From NCBI GenBank assembly GCA_963833235.1, contig CAWHXG010000003.1:186001-250000 (forward strand): a DNA stretch of 64,000 bases, read 5' to 3'. Made by a program: the position numbers and the translations under genes. The stretch is from CAWHXG01 sp963833235. Lineage in GTDB: Bacteria; Pseudomonadota; Alphaproteobacteria; Rhodobacterales; Rhodobacteraceae. Below are positions 8,905-17,619 of this stretch, one piece after another. The stretch's first letter is position 1, and each line of letters begins with the position of its first letter. The notes under the pieces are model-generated. The model had not been told where the DNA came from. It made no database searches and saw only the letters and a program-made list of their open reading frames with translations.

Positions 8905-9957
8905 TCAGCCGGCCCGAAGATCCTCATCACGGCGGCCACGGTATTCCTCCGGCACGGATGGGGGTATCGTGGCGACGGGCGCTTCGAGCACCTTCACCCG
9001 CCCGCGCCCCTCGCGCTTGGAGTTGTAAAGCGCGTCGTCGGCGTCGCGCATCATCCCGTCCCTGGTGGGCGGACTGTAATAGACCGAAAGCGTCACGCCC
9101 GCGCTCGCGGAGACGTGGCAGATTTCGTCGCCGAAGGCGACAGGCTGCTCGATCCGGGAGATGATGCGCTTGGTCAACGGGTTGAGAACCGAGGCACTTG
9201 TCAGATCCGGCAGGACCAGGACGAATTCGTCGCCGCCGGCACGCACCAGGGTATCCTTGTCGCGGGTCTCCTGCACCATCACGGCGGCCACGGCCTGGAG
9301 CACGAAGTCGCCAGCGGCATGGCCGTGGGTGTCGTTCACCACCTTGAAATGATCGAGATCGAGATGGACGAGGGCGAAGGCGCGGCCCTGCGCGATGTAG
9401 CGCTCAACGACGTGTTCGAGAGCGCGGCGGTTCTTCAGTCCGGTCAGGGTGTCGGTAAAGGCCTGCTCCTCGGCGGCCACCATGGCGGCGCGGAGCCTGC
9501 CGTTCAGCCGCCGCGATTCATCCATGACGGCCGTCTTCGCCTCGATCAGATAGAGCATCTCTATGGTGGGATCGGTCGGCGCGAAATCGGAACTGTGCAG
9601 ATCATGGACCCGGATGGCATCCAGAACGCTCAGGCCGAAGGCGAGGTTAAGCAACGTTCCGCCCGCGGGTGCACTCGGTACCGGTACCGCCCGGAAGCTG
9701 GTATGCGGCTCGTCGCGGAAAGCGAGCAGCAGGCGCTTGCCGGAATACTGGTCGAGATCGGCCAGGGTCTCGATCCCGCCCGGGCGGCGGACGCTGAACA
9801 CCTCGAAGAATGGCCGCCCCGTCAAGCGGCTATCGGGCAGCAGCCGCGTGAGGGTGGGCCCCGCGCTGCGCACGATACCGGCGGAATCCAGGTGCAGATA
9901 CATCGGCATGAGGATCCCCAGATCGCCGGGATCGAGTTGCGGGCCAAGGCGGACCAT
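8905..9957 (-). CDS. diguanylate cyclase with heme-NO-binding-associated (HNOBA-like) N-terminus
   Basis: About 350 residues. Residues 1-150 resemble the H-NOX-associated domain (YLHLDSAGIVRSAGPTL, GRPFFEVFSVRRP), followed by a short coiled coil and a complete GGDEF domain beginning DTLTGLKNRRALEHV. The active site is AGGDEF; an RxxD inhibitory site (RDKD) lies five residues before it, so product inhibition is likely. Predicted reaction: two GTP to cyclic di-GMP. The ATG at 9955-9957 overlaps the stop of the H-NOX-like gene (TGATG), marking a two-gene sensor-effector operon; GTG 9960 is an alternative start. Confidence 0.88.
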   Translation of the reverse strand: MVRLGPQLDPGDLGILMPMYLHLDSAGIVRSAGPTLTRLLPDSRLTGRPFFEVFSVRRPGGIETLADLDQYSGKRLLLAFRDEPHTSFRAVPVPSAPAGGTLLNLAFGLSVLDAIRVHDLHSSDFAPTDPTIEMLYLIEAKTAVMDESRRLNGRLRAAMVAAEEQAFTDTLTGLKNRRALEHVVERYIAQGRAFALVHLDLDHFKVVNDTHGHAAGDFVLQAVAAVMVQETRDKDTLVRAGGDEFVLVLPDLTSASVLNPLTKRIISRIEQPVAFGDEICHVSASAGVTLSVYYSPPTRDGMMRDADDALYNSKREGRGRVKVLEAPVATIPPSVPEEYRGRRDEDLRAG

Positions 9958-10542
9958 CACGCGCGCACCGCCAGATCGAAATCCCGCCCGGCGCTGAACT
10001 CCGTCTGCATCACCTGGATCGAAAGATGCTCTTCCAGCCCCGTCGCGCCGGCATAGTCCAGGATGACGAGCGCGCCGTAGTCGTCTGCCATGGTGCGCAG
10101 AAGGCCGGCCATGACGTGCCCGAAGCCCCGCCGGTGCCAGCGGCAGATCAGATCGAAGTGATCGGGCGAATCCTCCCGCAGGTCGAACTCAGGCAAGTCG
10201 AGATCCGGCACGGCCAGCCTGGCCCGCCCGGGCAACTCGTCGAGCGAGTGTAGGAAATCGGCGAAGGTTCCGCCGCCGAACCTCAGAAGCCGCCGCAATC
10301 CTTCGGTATTGGGGTGGGGAGACAAGATAGGTGCCGACATCCTCCAACAGTTCCTCGCGGGACTTGCTGAGCATGACGGCCGAGGCATCGAGCATCCGTT
10401 CCGTCAGACAGTCGTCGTAGATCAGCATCGCCTCGAAGCTCGGCAGCTCCAGATCGGCCTCGACAACCACCCGGTCCCACAGATCCTGGCCATAGGAATC
10501 GCGCAGGAAACATTGGATCGATCGGTTGACAAGTCCGTGCAT
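9957..10542 (-). pseudogene. H-NOX (heme NO-binding)-like sensor, frameshifted and lacking the usual heme ligand
   Basis: Starts MHGLVNRSIQCFLRDSYGQD and reads the H-NOX fold to GTYLVS, where one extra base in a C4 run (10316-10319 on the plus strand as G) shifts frame; dropping it gives SHPNTEGLRRLLRFGG and continues to the stop at 9957, about 194 residues in all. By alignment in memory with Thermoanaerobacter H-NOX, the segment DFLHSLDELP places proline where the proximal heme histidine belongs, and the YxSxR motif reads CRWHR. So even when the frame is repaired this is a degenerate H-NOX. It is paired with the HNOBA-GGDEF gene downstream. Confidence 0.75.
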
Positions 10543-10643
10543 CAACGGCCTCCGGGGCTGGCTATTGCCGGGACGTTAGCCGCACGACCCTTAAGAAAGA
10601 GCCAACGTCGGGTGACCTTGAGGCACAGAACTCCCGGCCCGGC

Positions 10644-12227
10644 CTAGAAATCGGTCGGCGCACCGCCCTCTGCCTTGCGCCGCGCCACGAAATCGCGAAG
10701 CGCTTCGGCGCAGCCCGGATCGATGGCGGGCGGCTGATAATCGGCGAGGATCTCGAGATACCGCGCATGGGCCCGCTGCGCCGTCCATACACCGTTATCG
10801 GCTTCCCATGCCTCGAAATTGCGCCAATCGCTCAGGAACGGCTGGTAGAACGCGGTCGTGTAACGGTCCTGCGTATGCTGAACACCGAAGAAGTGACCGC
10901 TGGTGCCGACCTCGGCGATCGTGTCGAATGCCAGGTCATCGGTATCGGTGCTCGTCAGTGCCGGATCGAAATACCGCGAAATTTGCTGAAGAATTTCGCA
11001 ATCCATCACGAATTTCTCGGGCGAGGCGATGAGCCCCCCCTCAAGCCATCCCGCCGCATGGTAGACGACGTGCGAGCCCGATTGAGCGGCCGCCCAGAGG
11101 CTCGCCATCGTCTCCCACATCGCCTGGCCATCGGGCACGTTGGCCGCGCAGACGCCCGAAGAGCGCAGCGGCAAACCGTAGAATCGCGCCATCTGCCCGG
11201 TCATTTGCGTGGCGCGCATGTACTCCGGCGTGCCGAAGGCGGGTGCACCCGATTTCATGTCGACATTGGACGTGAAGGTTCCGAGGACGCAGGGGCTGCC
11301 CGGCCGAACGTGCTGCGCCAGCGCGATCACGCAGAGACCCTCGGCGATGGATTGCGCCACCGCACCCGCCAGTGTCACCGGCGCCATCGCCCCGGCCAGC
11401 GTGAAGGGCGTGACGATCAGGGCCTGCCCCCGGCGGATGCACCGCAGCGCCCCGTCGAGCATGGGCTGGTCGTGCTTCAGCGGCGACGTGGAATTGATGT
11501 TGGTGTACATGTGCGGGGTCGCCTGAAAGGCGTCCTCGTCAAGCCCCGCGGCCAGACGCACCATCTCCATCCCGTCTTCGATGCGTTCGGTGCCCAGCGA
11601 ATAGGCGTGGCACACCTTGTCCGTCAGGGTCAGCTTGTCGTAGAGCACATCGAGATGGCGCACCGAGGCATGGATATCCACGGGCTCCACCGGGTAGCCG
11701 CCCATGATGTGGATGCAGTTGAAATACTGCGACAACTTGATCAGGTTGGCGCAGGTCTCGCGGGTGCCGGGGCGCTTGCCGCCGGTCAGGTCCCAGAAGT
11801 TCGGCGGCGAGGAGACGTTGACGAAGTTCATGTGCCCGTCGCCGATGGTGACCCGGCGATCGGGATTGCGCGGCGTCAGCGTGAAGCTCGACGGCGCGCG
11901 GGCCAGCATCTCCATCACCCAGTCGCGGCCCATGCGCACCCGCGGTCCGTCGACCTTGCAGCCGGCCTCGCGGAAGAGCTTCAGCGCCTCCTCATTGAGG
12001 AAATCGAGGCCGATCTCCTCGAGGATGCGCATGGCAGTGTCATGGATCGCCTCCACGCCCTCGGGCGGAAGCGGTTCCACGAAGGGGTCCGTCATGCAGG
12101 GCGGCCCCCAGGGGCGCTGCTGGATGGCGGCGTATCCGGCGCGGTCGCGATGCGCGGAACGGCCGCCGGACCGCTTGCGGCGGGCGGGGGCCTCGGGCGT
12201 GGCGGGAATGTCGGTGGCGTCTGACAT
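10644..12227 (-). CDS. MttB family (trimethylamine methyltransferase-like) corrinoid methyltransferase
   Basis: 527 residues from the ATG at 12225-12227, chosen because AAGGAGG lies eight bases upstream; the ATG at 12233 would be only two bases from it. Family blocks include DTAMRILEEIGLDFLNEEAL, HMNFVNVSSPPNFWDLTGG, GTFTSNVDMKSGAPAFGTPE and GTSGHFFGVQHTQDRY. No in-frame amber codon is needed, so this is the non-pyrrolysine MttB group, whose studied members demethylate glycine betaine or other quaternary amines onto a corrinoid protein in the cytoplasm. No corrinoid protein or reductive activase is adjacent. Gap 10543-10643 to the H-NOX gene shows nothing notable. Confidence 0.88.
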   Translation of the reverse strand: MSDATDIPATPEAPARRKRSGGRSAHRDRAGYAAIQQRPWGPPCMTDPFVEPLPPEGVEAIHDTAMRILEEIGLDFLNEEALKLFREAGCKVDGPRVRMGRDWVMEMLARAPSSFTLTPRNPDRRVTIGDGHMNFVNVSSPPNFWDLTGGKRPGTRETCANLIKLSQYFNCIHIMGGYPVEPVDIHASVRHLDVLYDKLTLTDKVCHAYSLGTERIEDGMEMVRLAAGLDEDAFQATPHMYTNINSTSPLKHDQPMLDGALRCIRRGQALIVTPFTLAGAMAPVTLAGAVAQSIAEGLCVIALAQHVRPGSPCVLGTFTSNVDMKSGAPAFGTPEYMRATQMTGQMARFYGLPLRSSGVCAANVPDGQAMWETMASLWAAAQSGSHVVYHAAGWLEGGLIASPEKFVMDCEILQQISRYFDPALTSTDTDDLAFDTIAEVGTSGHFFGVQHTQDRYTTAFYQPFLSDWRNFEAWEADNGVWTAQRAHARYLEILADYQPPAIDPGCAEALRDFVARRKAEGGAPTDF

Positions 12228-12355
12228 GGGCATGGCCTCCTTACCGCGGACAGGCCTTCAGCAGACCGTGCGCAGCCCGGCCCCGACCTTCCCTTCGCGA
12301 CGCAGGCTGTCGTTTTCCGCTCCCGGGCCCCGATCCTGCGGGCGCCAGAGCCAGA

Positions 12356-13069
12356 TCAGGCAGCCGAGACCGCAGGAAGCCTCGCATCCAGCCAGTTCGG
12401 CAGCCGGGCGATGCTGGGCAGCACCGCGTCCGCCAGGGCGCTGAGCTGCCGCCGGCTCGCCATGCCGGTGAGCACGCCGAGGGCGGTCATCCCGGCCGTC
12501 CGTGCCGCGATCAGATCGTGCGGGCTGTCGCCGACCATGACCACCTCCGCCGGATCGCTTCCGACAAGCGCTGCGAAGGCCCGCAGCATCCCGGGCTGGG
12601 GCTTGGCACCGTGGCCGCTGTCGCATCCCAGCACGTGATCGAAGAGGTGCAGAACGCCGGCCTGCTCCAGATGGGCGCGCGCCGGGGCGACCATGTCGTT
12701 CGTGGCCACGCCCAGGTTCAGCCCACGGGCGCGAAGGTCCTCGAGAAGAGGCACGAGCGGCGCCGCTGCGGCCTGCGGCGCGGTGGCCGACAGCGTGTTC
12801 ATCCGCGTGATGAGCGCGGAAGGCGATGCGCCCGGCAGGTAGGGCAGGAGACGGGCGGCGATGTCCCGAGGGGTCGCCGCGATCAGCACGCTGTCCTGGT
12901 CGAATGTCCGGGCCTCGATGTCGAAGCCCACCGCAGCGCCCAGGCGCCGGGCCTGCGCCCGGTCGCCTCCCGCCTGTTCGGTCAGGAACGTCTCGGCCCA
13001 ATCGCTCCAGGTGCGATGGAAATCGAACAACGTTCCATCCTTGTCGAATAGGACAGCCTTGATAGCCAT
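12356..13069 (-). CDS. HAD family hydrolase, phosphoglycolate phosphatase-like
   Basis: 237 residues from ATG 13067-13069. HAD motif I is AVLFDKDGTLFDFHRTWSD at the N-terminus; motif III/IV region is GHGAKPQPGMLRAF then VVMVGDSPHDLIAARTAGM. The cap is a helical subfamily-IA type, consistent with small sugar-phosphate or 2-phosphoglycolate substrates. It is upstream of the MttB gene in the same direction with a 128-base gap, so co-transcription is possible but not tight. Specific substrate cannot be assigned. Confidence 0.85.
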   Translation of the reverse strand: MAIKAVLFDKDGTLFDFHRTWSDWAETFLTEQAGGDRAQARRLGAAVGFDIEARTFDQDSVLIAATPRDIAARLLPYLPGASPSALITRMNTLSATAPQAAAAPLVPLLEDLRARGLNLGVATNDMVAPARAHLEQAGVLHLFDHVLGCDSGHGAKPQPGMLRAFAALVGSDPAEVVMVGDSPHDLIAARTAGMTALGVLTGMASRRQLSALADAVLPSIARLPNWLDARLPAVSAA

Positions 13070-13207
13070 GTGCGAAAATCCCCCCTCCCGAGATCCCCCT
13101 CCCCGGACCTGAGCAGCATGCCCCAAGACGGGCGCTGAAACAAGATTTCGGTTCCATGAGGCGACAATGCAGCAGAAAAGCCGCGGAAAGGCGCCACGAA
13201 GGGGGTC

Positions 13208-13486
13208 TCAGGTCCAGTTCGGGTCCTGCCCGCCGGGAAAGTGGCTTCGGGCCAACCCGGGAAGGGATGGATCCATCCCGGTCTCGGCGCCGATCCGCAT
13301 CAGCCAGGCATCGTCCATCAGGACGAAATCGAGCACTGCAGCCAACAGGTCGCGGTCTTCGGCGCGTAGGGCGAGTTCCCCGGCGGTCAGGCCCGAGGCG
13401 CCGAGGAAAACCGGCATCAGATCGCCGTCCCCGGCGAGCCAGGCCAGGACCCGCAAGGCGATCGTCTCGGCCTCGGTTTCAGTCAT
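13208..13486 (-). CDS. DUF3572 family protein
   Basis: 92 residues from the ATG at 13484-13486, MTETEAETIALRVLAWLAGD, with FLGASGLTAGELALRA, AVLDFVLMDDAWLMRI and a C-terminal FPGGQDPNW. This small soluble helical family is found in alphaproteobacteria beside the PleD-type diguanylate cyclase, as here, in divergent orientation with a 95-base shared intergenic region. No function is established. The longer frame to 13564 lacks family similarity at its N-terminus, so the inner start is preferred. Confidence 0.8.
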   Translation of the reverse strand: MTETEAETIALRVLAWLAGDGDLMPVFLGASGLTAGELALRAEDRDLLAAVLDFVLMDDAWLMRIGAETGMDPSLPGLARSHFPGGQDPNWT

Positions 13487-13581
13487 TCGTGAGCAACCTT
13501 CCTCAAATACGAAATGCTTTGTTAACCGCTCGTCCGGAATATGAGCCCAAATCCAATGGCTCACCCGAGGCGCGAGGCACC

Positions 13582-15108
13582 ATGGCCGGAAGAATTCTCA
13601 TCTGCGACGGCATCGCGATCAACCGGATCGTCCTGCGGGTCAAGCTTTCGGGTGCCTGCTACGACGTCGGGCAGGCCGCCACGCTCGACGAGATGCGCCG
13701 GCAGGCAGCGGCGCAGCGCCCCGACCTGCTGTTGATCGATCTGGATGGCGATCCGGAGGGGGCGTTGGAGCTGTGCCGCGAGGCCAGCGGGCGCAGCGGG
13801 TATAGCGGCGCGACCGCATCTGCTCCTCCGGGGGCCTCCGCCGCCTTCCTCCGGCCGGGCACCCCCGGGCAAGTCAGCCGGACCAGGCCGCCCCTCGTCG
13901 CCGCGGGCGAGGGCATTCCCGTGCTTTTCCTGTCGCGGCAGCGGGACACCGGCCTGCGTGGTGCCGCTCTGCAGGCGGGTGCCTGCGACGTTCTCAGCCG
14001 GCCCGTTTCGGACGATCTGCTGCTGGCGCGCATCCGGCGTCTGCTGCGCGAGCGCGGGCAGGCCGAAGAGCATGCGGCCCGCGACCTGACCAGCCGCAAC
14101 CTCGGCCTCGCCGAAGACGCAGCGGAATTTGCGCCCGCGCCGGGCCGCGTGGCGCTGATCGCGCGGAACGCTGCAACCGGCCATGCCTGGGCCATGGCGT
14201 TGGGGGCCGTCAGCGGCGAGCGATTCGAGGTGACCAGCCGCGATGCGGCGCTGGCCGGCGCCGCTGCCGGCGCAGGCGAAAGCCCCGACGCCTTCGTGAT
14301 CGCCGCCGACCTGCTGCCGCGTGGCGAGGCTCTGCGCCTGCTCTCCGAACTGCGCTCCCGCAGCGAGACGCGTCATGCGGCAATCCTGATGGTCATGGAT
14401 CCGGCCGCCCCGGTCGCCGCGGTTCCGGGCCCCGGCGCGGACCCGGCGGCGATGGCGCTCGATCTGGGGGCCAACGACATCCTGCGCGAAGGGTTCTCGG
14501 CCGAGGAACTGGCGTTGCGGCTTGCAGCACAACTGATGGCGAAGCGCCGGGCCGACCAGTTGCGCCGGTCCGTCCGCGCGGGACTCGAGATGGCCGTGCG
14601 CGATCCGCTGACCGGGCTCTACAATCGGCGTTACGCGGTGCCGCACCTGCATCGCATGGCCCTTCGCGCGGATGCCTCGGGCGCGCCCTTCGCGGTGATG
14701 GTCCTCGATCTCGATCGGTTCAAGCTGGTCAACGATACCTGGGGCCACGCCGCCGGCGACGCCGTGCTGATCGAGGTGGCGGCCCGGCTGCGGAACAACC
14801 TGCGCAGCGAGGATCTGGTGGCGCGGATCGGCGGCGAGGAGTTTCTGGTGGCCATGCCGGAGACCGGGTTCGAGGCCGCGCATGTCGCCGCGCAACGCAT
14901 CCGACGGGTCGTGCGCGACACTCCCGTACCCCTGCCCGCCGGCGCGCCACCCTTGCGGATCACCGTGAGCATCGGGGTGGCCATCGGCGGCCTGCAGACT
15001 GCCGAGCCCGACGGACCGGACATGCTGCTGCACCAGGCGGATCTGGCGCTCTACGGTGCCAAGGCGGACGGGCGCGACCAGATCACCCTGGCGCGACCGG
15101 CCGCCTGA
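13582..15108 (+). CDS. pleD: PleD-like response regulator diguanylate cyclase (REC-REC-GGDEF)
   Basis: 508 residues from ATG 13582 (MAGRILICDGIAINRIVLRV). The first receiver keeps the acidic pocket and a likely phospho-acceptor in LLLIDLDGD, but is interrupted at about residues 68-112 by a Pro/Ala/Gly-rich insert, and the conserved KP is RP (LSRPVSDD). A second, degenerate receiver follows (VALIARNAATGHAWAM onward). The GGDEF domain starts at DPLTGLYNRRYAVPHL, has IGGEEF as active site and an RSED inhibitory site five residues before it. Predicted to make cyclic di-GMP in the cytoplasm, in Caulobacter controlling the motile-to-sessile switch. Divergent from DUF3572. Confidence 0.87.
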   Translation: MAGRILICDGIAINRIVLRVKLSGACYDVGQAATLDEMRRQAAAQRPDLLLIDLDGDPEGALELCREASGRSGYSGATASAPPGASAAFLRPGTPGQVSRTRPPLVAAGEGIPVLFLSRQRDTGLRGAALQAGACDVLSRPVSDDLLLARIRRLLRERGQAEEHAARDLTSRNLGLAEDAAEFAPAPGRVALIARNAATGHAWAMALGAVSGERFEVTSRDAALAGAAAGAGESPDAFVIAADLLPRGEALRLLSELRSRSETRHAAILMVMDPAAPVAAVPGPGADPAAMALDLGANDILREGFSAEELALRLAAQLMAKRRADQLRRSVRAGLEMAVRDPLTGLYNRRYAVPHLHRMALRADASGAPFAVMVLDLDRFKLVNDTWGHAAGDAVLIEVAARLRNNLRSEDLVARIGGEEFLVAMPETGFEAAHVAAQRIRRVVRDTPVPLPAGAPPLRITVSIGVAIGGLQTAEPDGPDMLLHQADLALYGAKADGRDQITLARPAA

Positions 15109-15207
15109 CGTTCGAAGGCGGGGCCCGGCCCGGCACTCCGGCAACTCATCCTCCGAGCGACAAGGGGACGCATGGGACGCGGCCGCGGTTTGCCCCAGCT
15201 TCCGCGA

Positions 15208-15648
15208 ATGTCCTCATCCGATGCCAGCGATCCGGTCGACCCGCAGATGCCGCCGACGGCATCCGCCTCTTCCGAGGTGGACCGCCCAATGGGCCAGGCG
15301 ATCGGCCGCGGTCTGCGCCGCCTCTGCCCCGCCTGCGGCGACGCCAGCGCCTTCGACGGGTTCCTCAGCATCCGCGCAGCCTGCCCCGCGTGCGACGAAG
15401 AGCTGCACCACCACCGCGCCGATGACGGGCCCGCCTACCTCACCATCCTGATCGTCGGCCACCTCATGGCGCCGCTGATCCTCGTGGTCTTCACCGCGTG
15501 GCGTCCCGAGCCGCTGACCCTGGCCGCGGTCTTCTCCGTCGGCTGCGTCGGGCTTTCGCTCTTCCTGTTGCCTCGGCTCAAGGGCCTTGTCCTGGCGATC
15601 CAGTGGTCGCGGCGAATGCATGGCTTCGGGCGCGCCGACGCCGCCTGA
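15208..15648 (+). CDS. DUF983 family membrane protein
   Basis: About 146 residues (MSSSDASDPVD); an upstream ATG at 15172 is an alternative and the family core begins only at GQAIGRGLRRLCPACGD. The core has two CxxC pairs (CPACGDASAFDGFL and CPACDEEL), a probable small zinc ribbon, followed by two membrane segments (YLTILIVGHLMAPLILVVFT; LTLAAVFSVGCVGLSLFLLP). Conserved in alphaproteobacteria, often near cytochrome oxidase or Nudix genes. Function unknown. Its Nudix neighbour starts 67 bases downstream. Confidence 0.8.
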   Translation: MSSSDASDPVDPQMPPTASASSEVDRPMGQAIGRGLRRLCPACGDASAFDGFLSIRAACPACDEELHHHRADDGPAYLTILIVGHLMAPLILVVFTAWRPEPLTLAAVFSVGCVGLSLFLLPRLKGLVLAIQWSRRMHGFGRADAA

Positions 15649-15714
15649 CCGCTCGGCAGCACCATTGGCCCGACAGGACTGTCCTGAGCAGTGCAGTCAT
15701 GCCAGATTGCGCGG

Positions 15715-16415
15715 ATGACCGAACCCTTGGATCCAAAGGTCGCGATCCGCGACGCCGCGACACTCATCCTTTGGCGCGACCGCGGCACGCCGGAAATCCT
15801 CATGGGCCAGCGCGGTGCCAAAGCCGCCTTCATGCCCTCGAAGTTCGTCTTTCCGGGCGGCGCCATCGATCCCGGTGACACGGCGGTGGCGTTGGCCGCA
15901 ATGCCGGGGCAACCTGCCTATCGCGCCTGGCGGAAGGCGCTGCCCCCGGCCTGCCCCACGCCGCCATCGCGGCCGCGATCCGCGAGACATGGGAGGAAAC
16001 CGGCCTGATCCTCGGTGCGCCCGGCGCCTGGCCTTCGGTGCCGCCGCCGGACTGGGTCGCGTTCGCCGCCACGGGCCATGTGCCCTCGGGCGCGGGGCTG
16101 CGCTTCATCTTCCGCGCCATCACGCCCCCGGGCCGCCCCCGCCGCTTCGATGCGCGCTTCTTCCTGGCATCCGCCGATCTGGTAAGCGGCGATCCCGACG
16201 ATTTCAGCCGCGCCAGCGACGAGCTTTCGCAGCTGCAGTGGATCCGCCTGGATCGGGCGCGCGGCTTCGATCTGCCGTTCATCACCGAGGTCGTTCTGGC
16301 CGAGGTCGCGGCCCTCATCCGCGACGAAGGCCCGCCGCCACACGTGCCGTTCTTCCGCAATGACGACGAGGACAGCATGTTCCTGCGGCTTGGCCGCGAC
16401 CCGGCCGCGGGCTGA
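15715..16415 (+). pseudogene. Nudix hydrolase, frameshifted
   Basis: From ATG 15715 (MTEPLDPKVAIRDAATLILW) the Nudix fold is clear: FMPSKFVFPGGAIDPGD. At a C5 run (15943-15947) the frame breaks; one added base gives LPHAAIAAAIRETWEETGL, which carries the Nudix-box REtWEETGL, and continues through LRFIFRAITPPGRPRRFDAR to a stop at 16413-16415. The repaired protein is about 233 residues, normal for the CoA-diphosphatase/ADP-ribose-like group found in this clade. The break separates the GG half of the Nudix box from its glutamates, so as written it cannot be active; homopolymer sequencing error is the simplest explanation. Confidence 0.78.
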
Positions 16416-16426
16416 AGCGGCCCGCG

Positions 16427-17470
16427 TCAGAACGGCATCGGATGTGCCCGATGCGCCGCGCCGATCTCGTCCAGGACCTCTTCGGACAGATCGAGATCGG
16501 CCGCGCCAAGGGCCACCTCCAGCTGCGCCTGGCTGGTTGCGCCGAAGATCGTCGAGGTCATGAAGGGCCGGCTGCGGCAGAAGGCCAGCGCCATCTGCGT
16601 CGGATCCAGATCGTGGCGCGCGGCGATCTCGAGATAGGCCGCGATGGCCGCTTCCAGGCCAGGCGTCATCCGGCCGCCCAGCGTGTCGTTGATCGAGCGC
16701 CGCGAGCCTTCCGGTATCGCTCCGCCCTGGTACTTGCCCGTCAGCAGCCCCGCCGCGAGCGGCGACCAGGCGAGCAGGCCCACATCCTCGTTGGCCGTCA
16801 CCTCGGCGAGATCGGTATCGAAGAGCCGATGCAGCAGCGAGTATTCGTTCTGGATCGAGACCATGCGCGGCCCGCCCGTGGCCTCGGCCACCTGCAGCCA
16901 CATGGTGGTGCCCCAGGCGCTCTCGTTCGAAAGGCCGACATGGCGAATGCGTCCGGCATTGATGTGGGCCTGCAGCGCCGCCAGCACCTCTTCCATATGC
17001 GCGATTGTCTTCGGGCGGTCCTGGCCGGAGGGGTCGTAGTCCCAGTTCTGGCGAAAGCAGTAGGAGCCGCGGTTGGGCCAGTGCAGCTGGTAGAGGTCGA
17101 TCACATCTGTCTGCAGGCGGCGCAGCGAGGCATCCACCGCGATGTCGATCTGCGCGGCATCGATCGGCGCCCCGTCGCGGACGATGCCGCCGTTGGCGCC
17201 GGTGATCTTCGTGGCCACGATGGCCCGTGCGCGGTTGCCCGGCTTGGCCAGCCACGTGCCCAGGATCTCTTCGGTCCGGCCCACCGTGTCTGCCGACATC
17301 GGCGTGGTCGGATACATTTCGGCGGTGTCGATGAAATTGATGCCTGCATCAAGTGCGGCGTCGATCTGGGCGTGCCCCTCGGCCTCGCTGTTCTGGCTGC
17401 CCCATGTCATGGAGCCAAGGCAAAGATCGGACACGCTCAGGTCGGTGCGTCCCAGGGGGCGGTGCTGCAT
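16427..17470 (-). CDS. aldo/keto reductase (Tas/YghZ-like)
   Basis: 347 residues. Aldo/keto reductase landmarks are LCLGSMTWGSQNSEAEGHAQ, NFIDTAEMYPTTPMS with the catalytic Asp and Tyr, VATKITGANGG with the catalytic Lys, DLYQLHWPNRGSY with the His, and SPLAAGLLTGKY for NADPH binding. The length and the long SYCFRQNWDYDPSG insert match the Tas branch. NADPH-dependent carbonyl reductase of the cytoplasm, substrate unknown. It converges on the Nudix gene with an 11-base gap and is divergent from the SOS-regulated gene at 17620. Confidence 0.9.
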   Translation of the reverse strand: MQHRPLGRTDLSVSDLCLGSMTWGSQNSEAEGHAQIDAALDAGINFIDTAEMYPTTPMSADTVGRTEEILGTWLAKPGNRARAIVATKITGANGGIVRDGAPIDAAQIDIAVDASLRRLQTDVIDLYQLHWPNRGSYCFRQNWDYDPSGQDRPKTIAHMEEVLAALQAHINAGRIRHVGLSNESAWGTTMWLQVAEATGGPRMVSIQNEYSLLHRLFDTDLAEVTANEDVGLLAWSPLAAGLLTGKYQGGAIPEGSRRSINDTLGGRMTPGLEAAIAAYLEIAARHDLDPTQMALAFCRSRPFMTSTIFGATSQAQLEVALGAADLDLSEEVLDEIGAAHRAHPMPF

Positions 17471-17588
17471 CTTGGCAATCCTCTCGAGATGTCGCGCAAC
17501 GCCTAGCCAGATGCGGCGGCAGCCTCAAGCCCTGCCGGAGGCGTCGGCGACGTGGCGGATAGCCCTGCGAAGCTTCTACCAAGCTTGA

Positions 17589-17603
17589 GAACACAACATG
17601 AAC
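17589..17603 (+). promoter_or_regulatory. LexA SOS box (alphaproteobacterial GAAC-N7-GAAC)
   Basis: GAACACAACATGAAC is an exact match to the GAAC-N7-GAAC direct repeat bound by LexA in alphaproteobacteria. It lies 16 bases before the ATG of the ImuA-like gene, where LexA would block transcription until DNA damage. Local base composition is A+T-rich compared with the surroundings. Confidence 0.85.
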
Positions 17604-17619
17604 ATGCTATCTCTTTGGC

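Noticed and set aside
16427..17520. 354-residue plus-strand frame antisense to the aldo/keto reductase
   Set aside because: The aldo/keto reductase has all catalytic residues on the minus strand; the opposite frame is a compositional shadow.
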